Shown piece by piece: positions 42,652 through 51,876 of a stretch of DNA of 52,026 nt. Under the pieces are notes generated by a model. The model worked only from the letters and a program-made list of their open reading frames with translations, had not been told where the DNA came from and did not search any database. Made by a program: the position numbers and the translations under genes. The stretch is from Heyndrickxia acidiproducens DSM 23148 (GTDB lineage Bacteria > Bacillota > Bacilli > Bacillales > Bacillaceae_C): positions 1-52,026 of the forward strand of contig NZ_KB893995.1 of NCBI RefSeq assembly GCF_000374345.1. The letters run 5' to 3'. Position 1 is the first letter of the stretch, and every line of letters begins with the position of its first letter.

Positions 42652-43406
42652 AAGCGGTCGCGAGCCAATTTAATGGCGGTTTTGTGGAAATCAGGCGCCA
42701 CTCTCATGTGGAAGATCCTGAAGATATTGAACTCGTGATTGAAGCTGCAAAAGGCCAGCTGTCCATCATTGCTTACACAATTGTTGTAACCCCTTTAAAA
42801 GAATATTTGGACTGGCGTGCCGAAGAAGAAGGGATCCTGGCGGTTGATCTGATGAATCCGCTGATGGAGGCATTCATGAAAAAATTTCACAAGGAGCCTT
42901 ACCACCAGCCAAAATTGGTAAGAAAACTGGATAAAGAGTATTTTAAAAAAATCGAAGCGATTGAGTTCGCGGTAAAATATGACGACGGACGCGACACTGC
43001 CGGACTAAAAAAAGCAGATATTATTCTGATCGGGGTCTCAAGAACTTCAAAAACGCCGCTGTCGATGTACCTGGCCCATAACAGTTTTAAAGTTGCAAAT
43101 GTCCCGATCGTTCCTGAAGTGGCACCGCCGGATGAATTGTTTACGATGCCGCGGCGGAAATGCATCGGCCTGATGATCGCACCCGAGAAACTGAATGAAA
43201 TCCGTAAAGAACGCATCAAGGCGATGGGGCTGCGTGCAGATGTCAATTATGCGAGCTATGAAAGAATTTATAAGGAATTGGCCTATGCGGAAGAGATTAT
43301 GCGAAAAATCAGGTGCCCGATTATTGACGTATCGAACAAAGCGGTGGAAGAAACAGCAAGTCTCATCATTGAAATGTTTAAAAACAGGGAGGAGTTGGCA
43401 AAGTGA
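42573..43406 (+). CDS. Pyruvate, phosphate dikinase regulatory protein (PRP)
   Basis: 277 residues from GTG 42573; TTG 42585 is an alternative and neither has ideal spacing to AAAAAGGG. DUF299 family: HVISDSVGETAEFVVKAVASQF at the start, the P-loop-like DIILIGVSRTSKTPLSMYLA (about 150-169), and PEVAPPDELF. It both phosphorylates (with ADP) and dephosphorylates PPDK on a Thr next to the catalytic His, switching it off and on. It overlaps the PPDK gene by 4 bases. B. subtilis YqfL, encoded next to ccpN, is its relative. Confidence 0.95.
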   Translation: MDNTLEQKEVVHVISDSVGETAEFVVKAVASQFNGGFVEIRRHSHVEDPEDIELVIEAAKGQLSIIAYTIVVTPLKEYLDWRAEEEGILAVDLMNPLMEAFMKKFHKEPYHQPKLVRKLDKEYFKKIEAIEFAVKYDDGRDTAGLKKADIILIGVSRTSKTPLSMYLAHNSFKVANVPIVPEVAPPDELFTMPRRKCIGLMIAPEKLNEIRKERIKAMGLRADVNYASYERIYKELAYAEEIMRKIRCPIIDVSNKAVEETASLIIEMFKNREELAK

Positions 43407-46078
43407 CGAAATTCGTTTACTTATTTAATGAAGGAAACAGCAAAATGAGGGACTTACTCGGAGGCAAAGGGGCAAACCTGGCGGAAATGACCAATATCGG
43501 CCTGCCTGTACCCTATGGTTTTACCATTTCAACGCAAGCCTGCAATCATTACTATGAATCTGGCAGAAAAATCTCCGGTGAAGTAAAAACGCAGATCGAA
43601 GAAGCATTAGCCACATTAGAGGCGAAAACAGGCAAAAAATTGGGGGACCCTTCCAATCCTTTGCTGGTATCCGTCCGTTCAGGTTCTGTTTTTTCGATGC
43701 CCGGGATGATGGACACGGTTCTGAACCTTGGCATGAATGACCAAACGGTGGAAGCTGTCGCAAAATTGACGGATAATCCTCGTTTTGCTTACGATTCTTA
43801 CCGGCGTTTTATTCAAATGTTTTCGGATGTTGTCCTGCAAATCGATGTTTACTATTTCGAACAGCTGCTTGAAGAAACACGCAAACAAAAAGGGTACACA
43901 GCTGATCCGGAAATGACGGCTGATGATTGGAAAGAAATCATTACAGGCTACAAGAAAATCGTAAAAAAACGGACGAAACAGGACTTCCCACAAGATCCGA
44001 AAACGCAAATGTTTTTGGCGATCAATGCCGTATTTGATTCCTGGAACAATCAGCGTGCCATTGTATACCGCCGCCTTAATAAAATTCCGGACCATTTGGG
44101 AACCGCTGTCAATATCCAAAGCATGGTATTTGGAAACATGGGCAATGATTCAGGGACAGGGGTTGCTTTCACGCGCAACCCGTCAACCGGCGAACGCGTG
44201 TTGTACGGTGAATACTTAATCAATGCGCAAGGTGAAGATGTCGTTGCGGGTATCCGCACGCCGCAGCCGATCCAGGTGCTTGCCAAAGACATGCCGGAAG
44301 TGTACCGCCAATTTGTGAAAACAAGTCATTTGCTGGAGGCACACTATCAGGATATGCAGGATATCGAGTTTACGGTCGAACGCGGCAAATTATACCTGCT
44401 GCAAACACGCAATGGCAAAAGAACGGCCCAGGCCGCAATCCGGATTGCCGTAGAAATGGTTAACGAAGGCATTCTCGATAAAAAGACAGCGCTTTTACGC
44501 GTCGATCCGGACCAGCTTAACCAATTGCTTCACCGCCGGATTGACGATTCTGCGGTAAAAAACCACCTGGCAAAAGGGCTTCCGGCTTCCCCTGGTGCGG
44601 CAACCGGCCAAGTGGTGTTTGATGCTGATGAGGCTGAACTATTAGGAAAAGAAGGCAAGAAAGTCATTTTAGTCCGTCCGGAAACAACGCCGGATGACAT
44701 CCACGGCATTGTCGCTTCACAGGCGGTCATAACGACACGGGGCGGGATGACAAGCCATGCGGCCGTTGTTGCAAGAGGCATGGGCAAGGCGTGCATCTGC
44801 GGCTGTGAAACTTTAAAAATCGACTTGAATGCGAAACAATTTACCGTAGGCGAAACCGTTGTGCGTTACGGCGATGTGATTACAATCGATGGGTCAACGG
44901 GTGAAGTCATGCTCGGAGAAGTGCCGATGATTGATCCGGAACTTTCCGGTGAATTCCAAACGCTGCTTGAATGGGCGGATGAAGTGAGGGATCTCGGTGT
45001 CCGCGCTAATGCTGATAATCCGGTTGATGCAAAAAAATCACTTGAATTCGGCGCCGATGGGATCGGGCTGTGCCGGACTGAGCATATGTTTATGGATATC
45101 AAGCGCGTGCCGATTGTTCAGGAAATGATTCTCGCAGAAACGCTGGAAGAACGCGAAAAAGCGCTGGAAAAACTGCTTCCGATGCAGCAGGGCGATTTTG
45201 AAGGCATTTTTGAAGAAATGGCCGGCCACCCTGTAACCATCCGTCTGCTGGACCCGCCAATGCATGAATTTTTGCCGGACAAAGAAGAACTGCTCGTTGA
45301 AGTGGCAAAATTGGAAATCACAGCGCCGGATTCAGAAGAATTAAAAGAAAAACAGTATTTGCTGAAGAAAGTCCAGCAGCTGGCTGAATTCAACCCGATG
45401 CTCGGCCACCGCGGCTGCCGCCTGGGGATGATTTTCCCTGAGATTTACGAAATGCAGGTCAAAGCGATTTTCAATGCTGCTGCGGCCATGAAACAAAAAG
45501 GAATTACCGTACAGCCTGAAATTATGATTCCGCTCGTCGGCCATGTGAATGAATTAAAACGGATGCGCCAACTGGTGGTTGCGGCCGCAAATGAAGTAAT
45601 GGGGGAAAAGGGGTTGTCTTTCGAATATACAGTCGGCACGATGATTGAAATTCCACGCGCGGCTCTGACTGCTGACCAAATTGCTGAAGAAGCCGATTTC
45701 TTCTCATTTGGCACGAATGACCTGACGCAAACGACATTTGGCTACAGCCGTGACGATGCAGAAGGAAAATTCCTGCAGCAATATATCGAACAAAAAGTCC
45801 TGCCGGAAAACCCGTTTGCCGTTCTTGACCGGGAAGGCGTCGGCAAACTGGTCGAAACCGGCGTAACACTGGGGCGCAAAACCAAACCTGGATTAAAAAC
45901 AGGCATCTGCGGCGAACATGGCGGAGAAAAAAGCTCGATTGAATTCTGCTATAAAACCGGCCTGAATTATGTCAGCTGCTCCCCGTACCGCGTTCCGCTT
46001 GCAAGGCTTGCTGCCGCCCAGGCGACAATCCGGAATGTAAAAGAAGTAACCGGTAAAGTTGCTGTTACTTCAAAATAA
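43403..46078 (+). CDS. ppdK: Pyruvate, phosphate dikinase
   Basis: 891 residues, GTG start overlapping the PRP stop (GTGA), GGAGG upstream. It converts pyruvate, ATP and phosphate to phosphoenolpyruvate, AMP and diphosphate, reversibly. Domains: ATP-grasp (1-340; LLGGKGANLAEM, SVRSGSVFSMPGMMDTVLN), the swivelling phosphohistidine domain with TRGGMTSHAAVVARGMG (catalytic H452; the Thr/Ser two residues before is the PRP target), and the PEP/pyruvate barrel with GLCRTEHMF, MLGHRGCRLG and GICGEHGG (catalytic Cys). A strong terminator follows. Confidence 0.97.
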   Translation: MTKFVYLFNEGNSKMRDLLGGKGANLAEMTNIGLPVPYGFTISTQACNHYYESGRKISGEVKTQIEEALATLEAKTGKKLGDPSNPLLVSVRSGSVFSMPGMMDTVLNLGMNDQTVEAVAKLTDNPRFAYDSYRRFIQMFSDVVLQIDVYYFEQLLEETRKQKGYTADPEMTADDWKEIITGYKKIVKKRTKQDFPQDPKTQMFLAINAVFDSWNNQRAIVYRRLNKIPDHLGTAVNIQSMVFGNMGNDSGTGVAFTRNPSTGERVLYGEYLINAQGEDVVAGIRTPQPIQVLAKDMPEVYRQFVKTSHLLEAHYQDMQDIEFTVERGKLYLLQTRNGKRTAQAAIRIAVEMVNEGILDKKTALLRVDPDQLNQLLHRRIDDSAVKNHLAKGLPASPGAATGQVVFDADEAELLGKEGKKVILVRPETTPDDIHGIVASQAVITTRGGMTSHAAVVARGMGKACICGCETLKIDLNAKQFTVGETVVRYGDVITIDGSTGEVMLGEVPMIDPELSGEFQTLLEWADEVRDLGVRANADNPVDAKKSLEFGADGIGLCRTEHMFMDIKRVPIVQEMILAETLEEREKALEKLLPMQQGDFEGIFEEMAGHPVTIRLLDPPMHEFLPDKEELLVEVAKLEITAPDSEELKEKQYLLKKVQQLAEFNPMLGHRGCRLGMIFPEIYEMQVKAIFNAAAAMKQKGITVQPEIMIPLVGHVNELKRMRQLVVAAANEVMGEKGLSFEYTVGTMIEIPRAALTADQIAEEADFFSFGTNDLTQTTFGYSRDDAEGKFLQQYIEQKVLPENPFAVLDREGVGKLVETGVTLGRKTKPGLKTGICGEHGGEKSSIEFCYKTGLNYVSCSPYRVPLARLAAAQATIRNVKEVTGKVAVTSK

Positions 46079-46134
46079 AGACAACCGGAACACCCGCCTG
46101 CAGGATTGGCCGGCGGAGATCTTCAAAATACATG

Positions 46135-46177
46135 CACACGGAGATTTCTTATTAGAAAATCCCCGTGTGTTTTTTTG
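46135..46177 (+). terminator. Terminator of the PPDK operon
   Basis: CACACGGAGATTTCT (46135-46149) pairs with AGAAAATCCCCGTGTG (46154-46169), then seven T. Confidence 0.9.
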
Positions 46178-46257
46178 TGAACATTGTACCTGTTGCATTT
46201 CCGGCAGAAAACAGGCAAGATTAAAAGCATATGTGATTAAAGAAAGCAGGGATATTT

Positions 46258-47574
46258 TTGCCGGATTTTAAAAATCTTGGGATTTCAGATCAATTCAATT
46301 TAAAATTACTTGAAAACGGGATCGCCGTTCCAACGCCGATCCAGGAGCAGGCCATTCCCCATGTGCTCAGTGGCAGGGATGTGATTGCGGAAGCACAAAC
46401 CGGAACAGGAAAAACGTTTGCGTTTATGCTGCCAATATTAGAAAATCTGGATCCGGAAGCCAGCTGCATTCAAGCCCTGGTGTTGGCACCGACAAGAGAA
46501 CTGGCACTGCAAATTGCAGTGGAGACGGAAAAACTGGTTTCGGATCGTGCGGATATCAACGTACTTGCTGTGTATGGCGGACAGGACGTGCAAAAACAGC
46601 TGAAAAAACTGCAAAGGCATGTCCAAATTGTTGTTGGTACACCCGGCCGTCTGCTCGACCATATTCGCCGGGGGACGATTGATTTATCACAAATTTCTTC
46701 TCTCGTTTTGGATGAAGCAGACCAAATGCTGCATATCGGTTTTTTGGATGAAGTGGAATCCATTATCAAACAAACACCTGCAACGCGCCAGACTTTGCTT
46801 TTTTCCGCTACGATGCCGGCTGAGATCCAAAAACTTGCCCGTAAATACATGAAAAAGCCGGTCACGGTCCGTATCGAAAAGACAACAAAACCTGCCGAAA
46901 CCGTGAAGCAGCTTGCGATCCACACAACAGACAGGGCGAAACAGGCGGAGCTGATGGAGCTCATCAACACGCACCGGCCGTTTTTAGCGTTGATTTTCTG
47001 CCGGACAAAGCGCAGAGTGAACAAAATATATAATGTGCTAAAAACACATCATTATGTAGTGGATGAATTGCACGGCGACCTGTCACAGGCAAAACGCGAA
47101 CAAGTCATGAAACAGTTTAGAGAAGCAAAAATCCAATTGCTCGTTGCCACGGATGTAGCGGCGAGGGGGCTTGATGTGGAAGGCATAACCCATGTGATTA
47201 ATTATGATATTCCGCAAGATGCTGAAAGCTACGTGCACCGGATAGGCAGAACGGGGCGCGCCGGCATGGATGGCATAGCAGTTACTTTTTATACAAATGC
47301 AGACCGGCAGCAGCTGGAAAAAATAGAAAGAACACTGCAAATCAGGATTCCAAAGAAAAATCTGAACACAGCCCCGAATCAAACAGAAAATAGGGCAGCG
47401 GCACATTCCGTTTCAAAACATGTGGAGAGCAGTCCGTCTGTGAGGAAACACAAAAACAAATCCAGAAGCAAAGGCGAAAGGGAACAAGAAAAAGCAAGGC
47501 ATGAAAAAGGCGGTTTTTACGGCAGAAAAAGCAAAGGCAGCCACGCAAACAAGGGCAGAGGCAGAAACCGTTAA
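46258..47574 (+). CDS. DEAD-box ATP-dependent RNA helicase
   Basis: 438 residues from TTG 46258 (GCAGGGA upstream). All motifs in order: Q-motif [58 protein letters not shown] and [10 protein letters not shown]. The tail after residue 370 is a basic low-complexity stretch ([20 protein letters not shown] ... GRGRNR) that would bind RNA without sequence specificity. It resembles CshA more than CshB but has a shorter tail than CshA; it is probably a third helicase. Likely role: cold adaptation, ribosome assembly or mRNA decay. Confidence 0.95.
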   Translation: MPDFKNLGISDQFNLKLLENGIAVPTPIQEQAIPHVLSGRDVIAEAQTGTGKTFAFMLPILENLDPEASCIQALVLAPTRELALQIAVETEKLVSDRADINVLAVYGGQDVQKQLKKLQRHVQIVVGTPGRLLDHIRRGTIDLSQISSLVLDEADQMLHIGFLDEVESIIKQTPATRQTLLFSATMPAEIQKLARKYMKKPVTVRIEKTTKPAETVKQLAIHTTDRAKQAELMELINTHRPFLALIFCRTKRRVNKIYNVLKTHHYVVDELHGDLSQAKREQVMKQFREAKIQLLVATDVAARGLDVEGITHVINYDIPQDAESYVHRIGRTGRAGMDGIAVTFYTNADRQQLEKIERTLQIRIPKKNLNTAPNQTENRAAAHSVSKHVESSPSVRKHKNKSRSKGEREQEKARHEKGGFYGRKSKGSHANKGRGRNR

Positions 47575-47649
47575 AAACGAGCGGGTATATGTATGGCTGC
47601 GCCCTGGTTGGTTACAGTAACAATGAGCACCAACAAGGGAGGTAATGAG

Positions 47650-47769
47650 ATGGACAGTACACATGAATTTGTAGAAAAACTGCATGAGAAGCAAAAAAAG
47701 GCAGAGCAAAATAAAAAACGCCAGGGCAACGGAAGCCCGAGCGAGAAACTGCCGACAAAGCGGCATTAA
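47650..47769 (+). CDS. DUF4023 small protein
   Basis: 39 residues, GGGAGGTAATGAG upstream. MDSTHEFVEKLHEKQKKAEQ followed by NKKRQGNGSPSEKLPTKRH has the layout I remember for DUF4023, small Bacillus proteins of unknown function: acidic-basic helix, then Gly/Pro-rich tail with KLP.K.H. A terminator follows immediately. Confidence 0.75.
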   Translation: MDSTHEFVEKLHEKQKKAEQNKKRQGNGSPSEKLPTKRH

Positions 47770-47783
47770 ACACATAAAAAAAC

Positions 47784-47816
47784 AAAAGGCTGCAGATTAA
47801 GACATGCAGCCTTTTA
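47784..47816 (+). terminator. Terminator of the DUF4023 gene
   Basis: AAAAGGCTGCA (47784-47794) pairs with TGCAGCCTTTT (47805-47815), a perfect stem. Confidence 0.85.
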
Positions 47817-48066
47817 TACAACTGAACGTGCAATCTTTCGTGGTTCAATCTGCAACAGAAATGCTGAATATGACGGCAGCTCTGTAAAACGATGCTTTTT
47901 TGCTTTATCATTTTTTCAGATAAAAACGTTTTAACCGAAGCATAAAAATGGGAATTACAATCCAGAGAAACAGGACCGAAGTATTTTTAGCTGATTGAAA
48001 AATCAATTACAATAAATCTTATTGTTAGTAGTAAAGACTATGTGATGATTAAACGAGGGATGACCT

Positions 48067-48522
48067 TTGAAAATTAGAAAATTACAAAGCGGTGAAGAAG
48101 TACCGTTGGATTTGTTGTTGCTTGCTGATCCATCCCGCAGAATGATTGAACAGTATATCAATAGGGGAGAATGCTTTGCTGCTGAAATGGAGGGGAAAAT
48201 TGCCGGTGTATATGTACTGCTTGCAACCAGGCCTGCTACGGCAGAATTGGTAAATATCGCCGTAGCAGAAGAACATCAGGGCCAAGGTATAGGTAAGCAG
48301 CTGGTATGTGACGCGATTCGAAATGCGAGATTAAGCGGCGTCAAAACACTGGAAGTTGGTACCGGAAATTCAAGCATCGGGCAACTGGCATTCTATCAAA
48401 AGTGCGGATTCAGGATTATGGGTATCGATCGGGATTTTTTTATCAGGCATTATCCTGAAGAAATAGTTGAAAATGGAATTCAATGCCGGGATATGATCCG
48501 GTTATCACTGGATTTAGACTAA
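48067..48522 (+). CDS. GNAT-family N-acetyltransferase (YvbK-like)
   Basis: 151 residues from TTG 48067, with CGAGGGATGA upstream. Acetyl-CoA binding motif A: LVNIAVAEEHQGQGIGKQLVCDAI (residues about 61-84), and motif B: EVGTGNSSIGQLAFYQKCGFRIMGID. The long conserved ending FFIRHYPEEIVENGIQCRDMIRL and NRGECFAAEMEGKIAGVYVLL at the front strongly recall B. subtilis YvbK. Acceptor unknown. Single gene. Confidence 0.9.
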   Translation: MKIRKLQSGEEVPLDLLLLADPSRRMIEQYINRGECFAAEMEGKIAGVYVLLATRPATAELVNIAVAEEHQGQGIGKQLVCDAIRNARLSGVKTLEVGTGNSSIGQLAFYQKCGFRIMGIDRDFFIRHYPEEIVENGIQCRDMIRLSLDLD

Positions 48523-48627
48523 GAGCGAAAAGGGGTAATATCAATATTTCATAAAGCTGGGATGGAAAAGAATCATAGAATAGACATTTTGTAACAAGAT
48601 TTGCTGGAAAGGAAAAAGCCAAGATTC

Positions 48628-48656
48628 TTTACAGAGCTGGTGAAAAGGCTTATAAT
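48628..48656 (+). promoter_or_regulatory. Promoter of the thiamine salvage operon
   Basis: TTTACA (48628-48633), 17 bases, TATAAT (48651-48656). Transcription would begin near 48663, just before the riboswitch. Confidence 0.8.
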
Positions 48657-48676
48657 TTTAAAAAAGTGAATATTAC

Positions 48677-48770
48677 AGACTACTAGGGGTGCCCACTGCG
48701 GGCTGAGAGAAAAACATCCGTTTTTTAACCCTTTGGACCTGATCCGGATCATACCGGCGTAGGAAAGTAG
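48677..48770 (+). ncRNA. TPP riboswitch (THI element)
   Basis: The conserved blocks are all present: AGGGGTGCCC, GGCTGAGAG, ACCCTTTGGACCTGATC, CCGGATCATACCGGCGTAGG and GAAAGTAG. It binds thiamine pyrophosphate and turns the downstream thi genes off through the terminator at 48793-48827. Confidence 0.97.
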
Positions 48771-48792
48771 ATTTTTCTTACTTTTTGCTGAT

Positions 48793-48827
48793 AAAGCCAG
48801 GTTCATTTAATGACCTGGCTTTTTTAC
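48793..48827 (+). terminator. Expression-platform terminator of the TPP riboswitch
   Basis: AAGCCAGGT (48794-48802) and ACCTGGCTT (48813-48821) form a perfect 9-bp stem followed by T residues. Confidence 0.9.
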
Positions 48828-48840
48828 TTGTTAAAGGGAG

Positions 48841-48963
48841 ATGAGAAAATCGCAGTTAAAAGATCAAGTGGTTCTTATTACCGGCGGAAGCAGAGGTTTG
48901 GGGAAAGCAATTGTTAAAGCTTTTGTGCGTGAAGGGGCAAAATCCAGTATCCATTATTTTTAA
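48841..48963 (+). pseudogene. N-terminal fragment of a short-chain dehydrogenase/reductase
   Basis: From ATG 48841 (AAAGGGAG directly before) 40 codons encode an SDR start: SQLKDQVVLITGGSRGLGKA and IVKAFVREGAK, i.e. the complete first strand, the TGGSRGLG cofactor loop and the first helix of the Rossmann fold. It then ends abruptly in SSIHYF and a stop. The catalytic SYK residues and some 200 residues are missing. It is a relic that remains transcribed between riboswitch terminator and thiM; its stop lies 15 bases before the thiM ATG. Confidence 0.85.
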
Positions 48964-48978
48964 GGAGGGGGTAAGAAC

Positions 48979-49785
48979 ATGGAAAAAACAAAACCGGGAG
49001 AACTCATTGAAAAAATCAGAAAAAACAATCCACTGATTCATAACATTACCAATATTGTGGTTGCCAATTTTACAGCAAACGGGCTTTTGGCACTCGGGGC
49101 ATCCCCTGTCATGGCAGATGCGGTTGAAGAAACCGCTGAAATGGCGATAGTATCCGACGCTGTTGTGCTTAATATTGGCACTTTAAACGAAAAAACGGTT
49201 GAAGCCATGATACTGGCAGGAAAATCCGCCAATCAGCACGGCGTTCCGGTCGTACTTGATCCGGTAGGCGCAGGCGCAACGCAGTACAGAACAGAAATTG
49301 CACAAAAATTGATAAATACCATTCATTTTTCGGTTATCAGAGGAAACGCTGCAGAGATTGCGAACTTGATTGGAATCGAATCCGATATAAAGGGAGTAGA
49401 TGCAGCAAATGTGAACATCAACACCACAGAACTAGCGCTTGAAGCTGCCCGGAAACTAAAGGCGACTGTGGCTGTCAGCGGAAAAATAGACGCAGTATCC
49501 AACGATTCTGTTGTTTATCTTATACATAACGGACATCCGATTTTAACAAAAGTAACAGGTACCGGATGCTTGTTATCTTCGGTTTGCGGGGCATTTTTGG
49601 CAGTGGAAAAGGATCCGGTGATAGCAGCGGCGTCAGCTCTAACGACTTACGGTGTTGCAGGCGAGATCGCTCGCCGGAAAATAGAAGGGGATTTCCCCGG
49701 CAGTTTTCAAATTGAATTTTTGAATCAGCTTTCTTCTATTAACCAACACGATATTGAACATTACGGTTCATACAAACTTATTTAA
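48979..49785 (+). CDS. thiM: Hydroxyethylthiazole kinase
   Basis: 268 residues, AAGGAGGGGG upstream. It phosphorylates 4-methyl-5-hydroxyethylthiazole for thiamine salvage. Ribokinase-like fold with [29 protein letters not shown] at the N-terminus, [15 protein letters not shown] and the anion hole/catalytic Cys in [17 protein letters not shown] (C197). First intact gene of the riboswitch-controlled thiM-thiD-thiE operon; 18 bases to thiD. Confidence 0.97.
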   Translation: MEKTKPGELIEKIRKNNPLIHNITNIVVANFTANGLLALGASPVMADAVEETAEMAIVSDAVVLNIGTLNEKTVEAMILAGKSANQHGVPVVLDPVGAGATQYRTEIAQKLINTIHFSVIRGNAAEIANLIGIESDIKGVDAANVNINTTELALEAARKLKATVAVSGKIDAVSNDSVVYLIHNGHPILTKVTGTGCLLSSVCGAFLAVEKDPVIAAASALTTYGVAGEIARRKIEGDFPGSFQIEFLNQLSSINQHDIEHYGSYKLI

Positions 49786-49803
49786 TGAAGGGACAGATCC
49801 TTT

Positions 49804-50607
49804 ATGAAAAAAGCACTCACAATCGCCGGCTCTGATAGCGGAGGCGGAGCGGGGATTCAAGCGGACTTAAAAACGTTTCAAGAGCTGGAAGTTTACGGCA
49901 TGTCTGTGATTACTGCAGTCACCGCCCAAAATACGCTCGGGGTCCAAGGCGTTTTTCCACTTAGCACGGAAGCTGTTATCCGGCAAATCGATTCCATTGC
50001 AGAAGATATGGGAACAGATGCACTGAAAACAGGTATGCTGTTTGACGCAGCGATAATTGAGGCGGTTGCAGAAAAAATCAAGGTGAATCACTGGGAAAAG
50101 ACTGTCGTTGATCCGGTGATGATTGCAAAAGGCGGAGAAACACTGTTAAAAAAAGATGCGGTTTCCGCTTTAAAAGATAAACTCCTTCCCCTTAGCTTTA
50201 TTGCCACGCCGAATATACCTGAAGCGGAAATCATATCCGGAATGGAGATTCAAAGTTTCTCAGATATGAAAGAAGCCGCCAGAAAAATAGCAGCTTGCGG
50301 AGTCCGGTATGTTGTCATAAAAGGCGGCCATCAGGAAGAATCAACATTATCCCGTGATACGCTTTATGATGGAAGATATTTTTACGATTTCCCGGCAAAA
50401 AGGTTTGCGACTAAAAATACGCATGGTACAGGTTGTACATTCTCTGCAGCGATCACAGCGGAACTTGCGAAAGGGGCTGCCGTTATAGATGCAATCGAGA
50501 CAGCAAAGGAATTTATTACGGCGGCGATAGAAGACGGGATTCAAATTGGCAGCGGGCACGGGCCGACCAATCATTGGGCGTACCGTAAAAGGAGTGTTCC
50601 CAGATGA
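49804..50607 (+). CDS. thiD: Hydroxymethylpyrimidine/phosphomethylpyrimidine kinase
   Basis: 267 residues; a GAAGGGACAG site precedes ATG. It phosphorylates HMP twice to HMP-PP. Signatures: TIAGSDSGGGAGIQADLKTF at the N-terminus, ALKTGMLFDAAIIEAVAEKI, VVDPVMIAKGG, and the anion-hole motif NTHGTGCTFSAAITAELAKG. PdxK-like relatives exist in Bacillus, but location in a thiM-thiE operon makes thiamine salvage the clear role. Overlaps thiE by 4 bases. Confidence 0.96.
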   Translation: MKKALTIAGSDSGGGAGIQADLKTFQELEVYGMSVITAVTAQNTLGVQGVFPLSTEAVIRQIDSIAEDMGTDALKTGMLFDAAIIEAVAEKIKVNHWEKTVVDPVMIAKGGETLLKKDAVSALKDKLLPLSFIATPNIPEAEIISGMEIQSFSDMKEAARKIAACGVRYVVIKGGHQEESTLSRDTLYDGRYFYDFPAKRFATKNTHGTGCTFSAAITAELAKGAAVIDAIETAKEFITAAIEDGIQIGSGHGPTNHWAYRKRSVPR

Positions 50608-51293
50608 ATATGACAACGAAAGAAGATTTACGAAAGGCCCTGAAGTTATATTTCATTATGGGCAGCAATAACTGCCAGGCCCGCCCGCAAGAAGTATTAG
50701 AAGAAGCCATCAAAGGCGGTATTACAATTTTTCAATTCCGGGAAAAAGGAACAGGCGCCTTAAAAGACAGAAAAAAACAGGAATTGGCAGAGGAACTCCA
50801 ATTTATTTGCCAGAAACATGATGTTCCGTTTATCGTAGATGATGATGTTGATTTGGCGCTTATACTCGGTGCCGACGGTGTGCATATCGGGCAGGATGAC
50901 GAACCTGTTGAAGCGGTACGCAGTAAAATTGGGGACAAAATCATCGGAGTATCCGCCTATACGTTTGAAGAAGCAGAACAAGCTGTACGCGGCGGGGCAG
51001 ATTATATTGGGGCAGGCCCCATTTTTCCGACTCAATCGAAAGAAGATGCAAAGAAAGCACAAGGCACCCAAATGATTAAAAAAATGCGTAATAATGGTAT
51101 TCAAATTCCAATCGTCGGAATTGGCGGCATCAATCTTGAAAATGCGGCCGGCGTTATTGCAGCAGGAGCGGACGGGATATCTGTCATTTCCGCAATTGCA
51201 AGTGCAGAAAATGTTACATTAGCGGCAGAAACATTGAGAAATCAAATTCGATATTACAGTTTTGGCATAGCAAGATTCTTTCGTTTTTCATAA
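50604..51293 (+). CDS. thiE: Thiamine-phosphate synthase
   Basis: 229 residues, ATG overlapping the thiD stop (ATGA). It joins HMP-PP and thiazole phosphate to thiamine phosphate in a TIM barrel. Motifs: GGITIFQFREKGTGAL, VPFIVDDDVDLALILGADGVHIGQDD, GADYIGAGPIFPTQSKEDA and IVGIGGINLENAAGVIAAGADGISVISAI (phosphate-binding loops). The C-terminus YYSFGIARFFRFS goes a little beyond the usual end. No terminator hairpin is evident before the T-box promoter 20 bases on. Confidence 0.96.
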   Translation: MNMTTKEDLRKALKLYFIMGSNNCQARPQEVLEEAIKGGITIFQFREKGTGALKDRKKQELAEELQFICQKHDVPFIVDDDVDLALILGADGVHIGQDDEPVEAVRSKIGDKIIGVSAYTFEEAEQAVRGGADYIGAGPIFPTQSKEDAKKAQGTQMIKKMRNNGIQIPIVGIGGINLENAAGVIAAGADGISVISAIASAENVTLAAETLRNQIRYYSFGIARFFRFS

Positions 51294-51309
51294 AAATTTA
51301 AAATGATAA

Positions 51310-51338
51310 TTGAAATGAAAAAAGCGATCTGTTAAAAT
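51310..51338 (+). promoter_or_regulatory. Promoter of the T-box transcript
   Basis: TTGAAA (51310-51315), 17 bases, TAAAAT (51333-51338), start near 51345. Confidence 0.7.
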
Positions 51339-51349
51339 AGTTAACAATT

Positions 51350-51591
51350 CAAATATGTCTAAAGTGATGAAAGGAACCCAGTAGTTCTTTGTCTCCCCGT
51401 TCAAGAGAGCTGGCGGCCGGTGCAAGCCAGTACAAAGATTAGAACGAATTACCTCCTTGAACTTTCTCTGTGAAACCCAAGTAGCAGAAAACGGCAGAAC
51501 CGTTATCAAATTGAGTGGAAGAGCAATCTTCAATGGGTGGTACCGCGTTATAATCCACGTCCCTTTTTTCGGGGCGTGGAATATTTTTTAT
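51350..51591 (+). ncRNA. T-box leader, probably tyrosine specific, without a downstream gene
   Basis: Stem I is recognised from AGTAGTTCTTTG pairing with CAAAG-ATT-AGAAC, the apical GAGCTGGC..GCCGGTGCAAGCC, and the specifier loop GAATTACC (51446-51453). The T-box core is GGGTGGTACCGCG (51535-51547). Terminator CCACGTCCC/GGGGCGTGG (51555-51579) is followed by a T-rich tail. By analogy with glyQS (GAA-A-GGC), the specifier after GAA-T is TAC (Tyr). The antiterminator bulge TGGT predicts discriminator A73, which fits tRNA-Tyr and argues against Thr (ACC). No synthetase or biosynthetic gene follows; the rrn promoters start 160 bases later. Confidence 0.93.
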
Positions 51592-51754
51592 TGGAGAGTA
51601 TGAGGCTGATTGTATAGGATCAATTAGCCGGAACTTGCTGCCATGGCAAAACTTCTAAACGAAGAGGCTTTGGCCGAAAACTGGAGCAAACCTTTTTAAA
51701 AAGGTTGGAGCTACAGGAATTTGATTAAAGGAAAAAGTTACCATCAGAATACTG
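51592..51754 (+). other. Non-coding gap between the T-box and the rrn promoters, possibly gene relics
   Basis: Only very short frames are found: an 18-codon one from ATG 51643 (MAKLLNEEALAENWSKPF) and an open stretch ending LLPWQNF at 51658. A perfect 18-bp palindrome AACCTTTTTAAAAAGGTT lies at 51689-51706. I recognise no gene. Confidence 0.4.
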
Positions 51755-51784
51755 TTGACTGAATAGCATTTTAAATGGTATGAT
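51755..51784 (+). promoter_or_regulatory. rrn promoter P1
   Basis: TTGACT (51755-51760), 18 bases, TATGAT (51779-51784). Confidence 0.75.
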
Positions 51785-51847
51785 ATAAAAACCAGCTCGA
51801 TACGAGTATTGGTTTTATCTTTTAAGAAAATGAAAGATAAAAGAATG

Positions 51848-51876
51848 TTGACATAAGCTTGATAGAGTGATATAAT
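51848..51876 (+). promoter_or_regulatory. rrn promoter P2
   Basis: Perfect consensus: TTGACA (51848-51853), 17 bases, TATAAT (51871-51876). Tandem promoters about 90 bases apart are usual for Bacillus rRNA operons. The leader afterwards contains TTCCTTGAAAACTGAAC, typical of Bacillus rrn leaders. Confidence 0.92.

Noticed and set aside
46470..47024. 184-codon minus-strand frame
   Set aside because: Shadow of the DEAD-box helicase motifs on the other strand.
51787..51823. Hairpin AAAACCA-CTCG/CGAG-TGGTTTT followed by T-rich DNA between rrn P1 and P2, as a terminator
   Set aside because: The left arm overlaps the expected P1 start site, so P1 transcripts would not contain the full stem; it could only act on read-through from the T-box.
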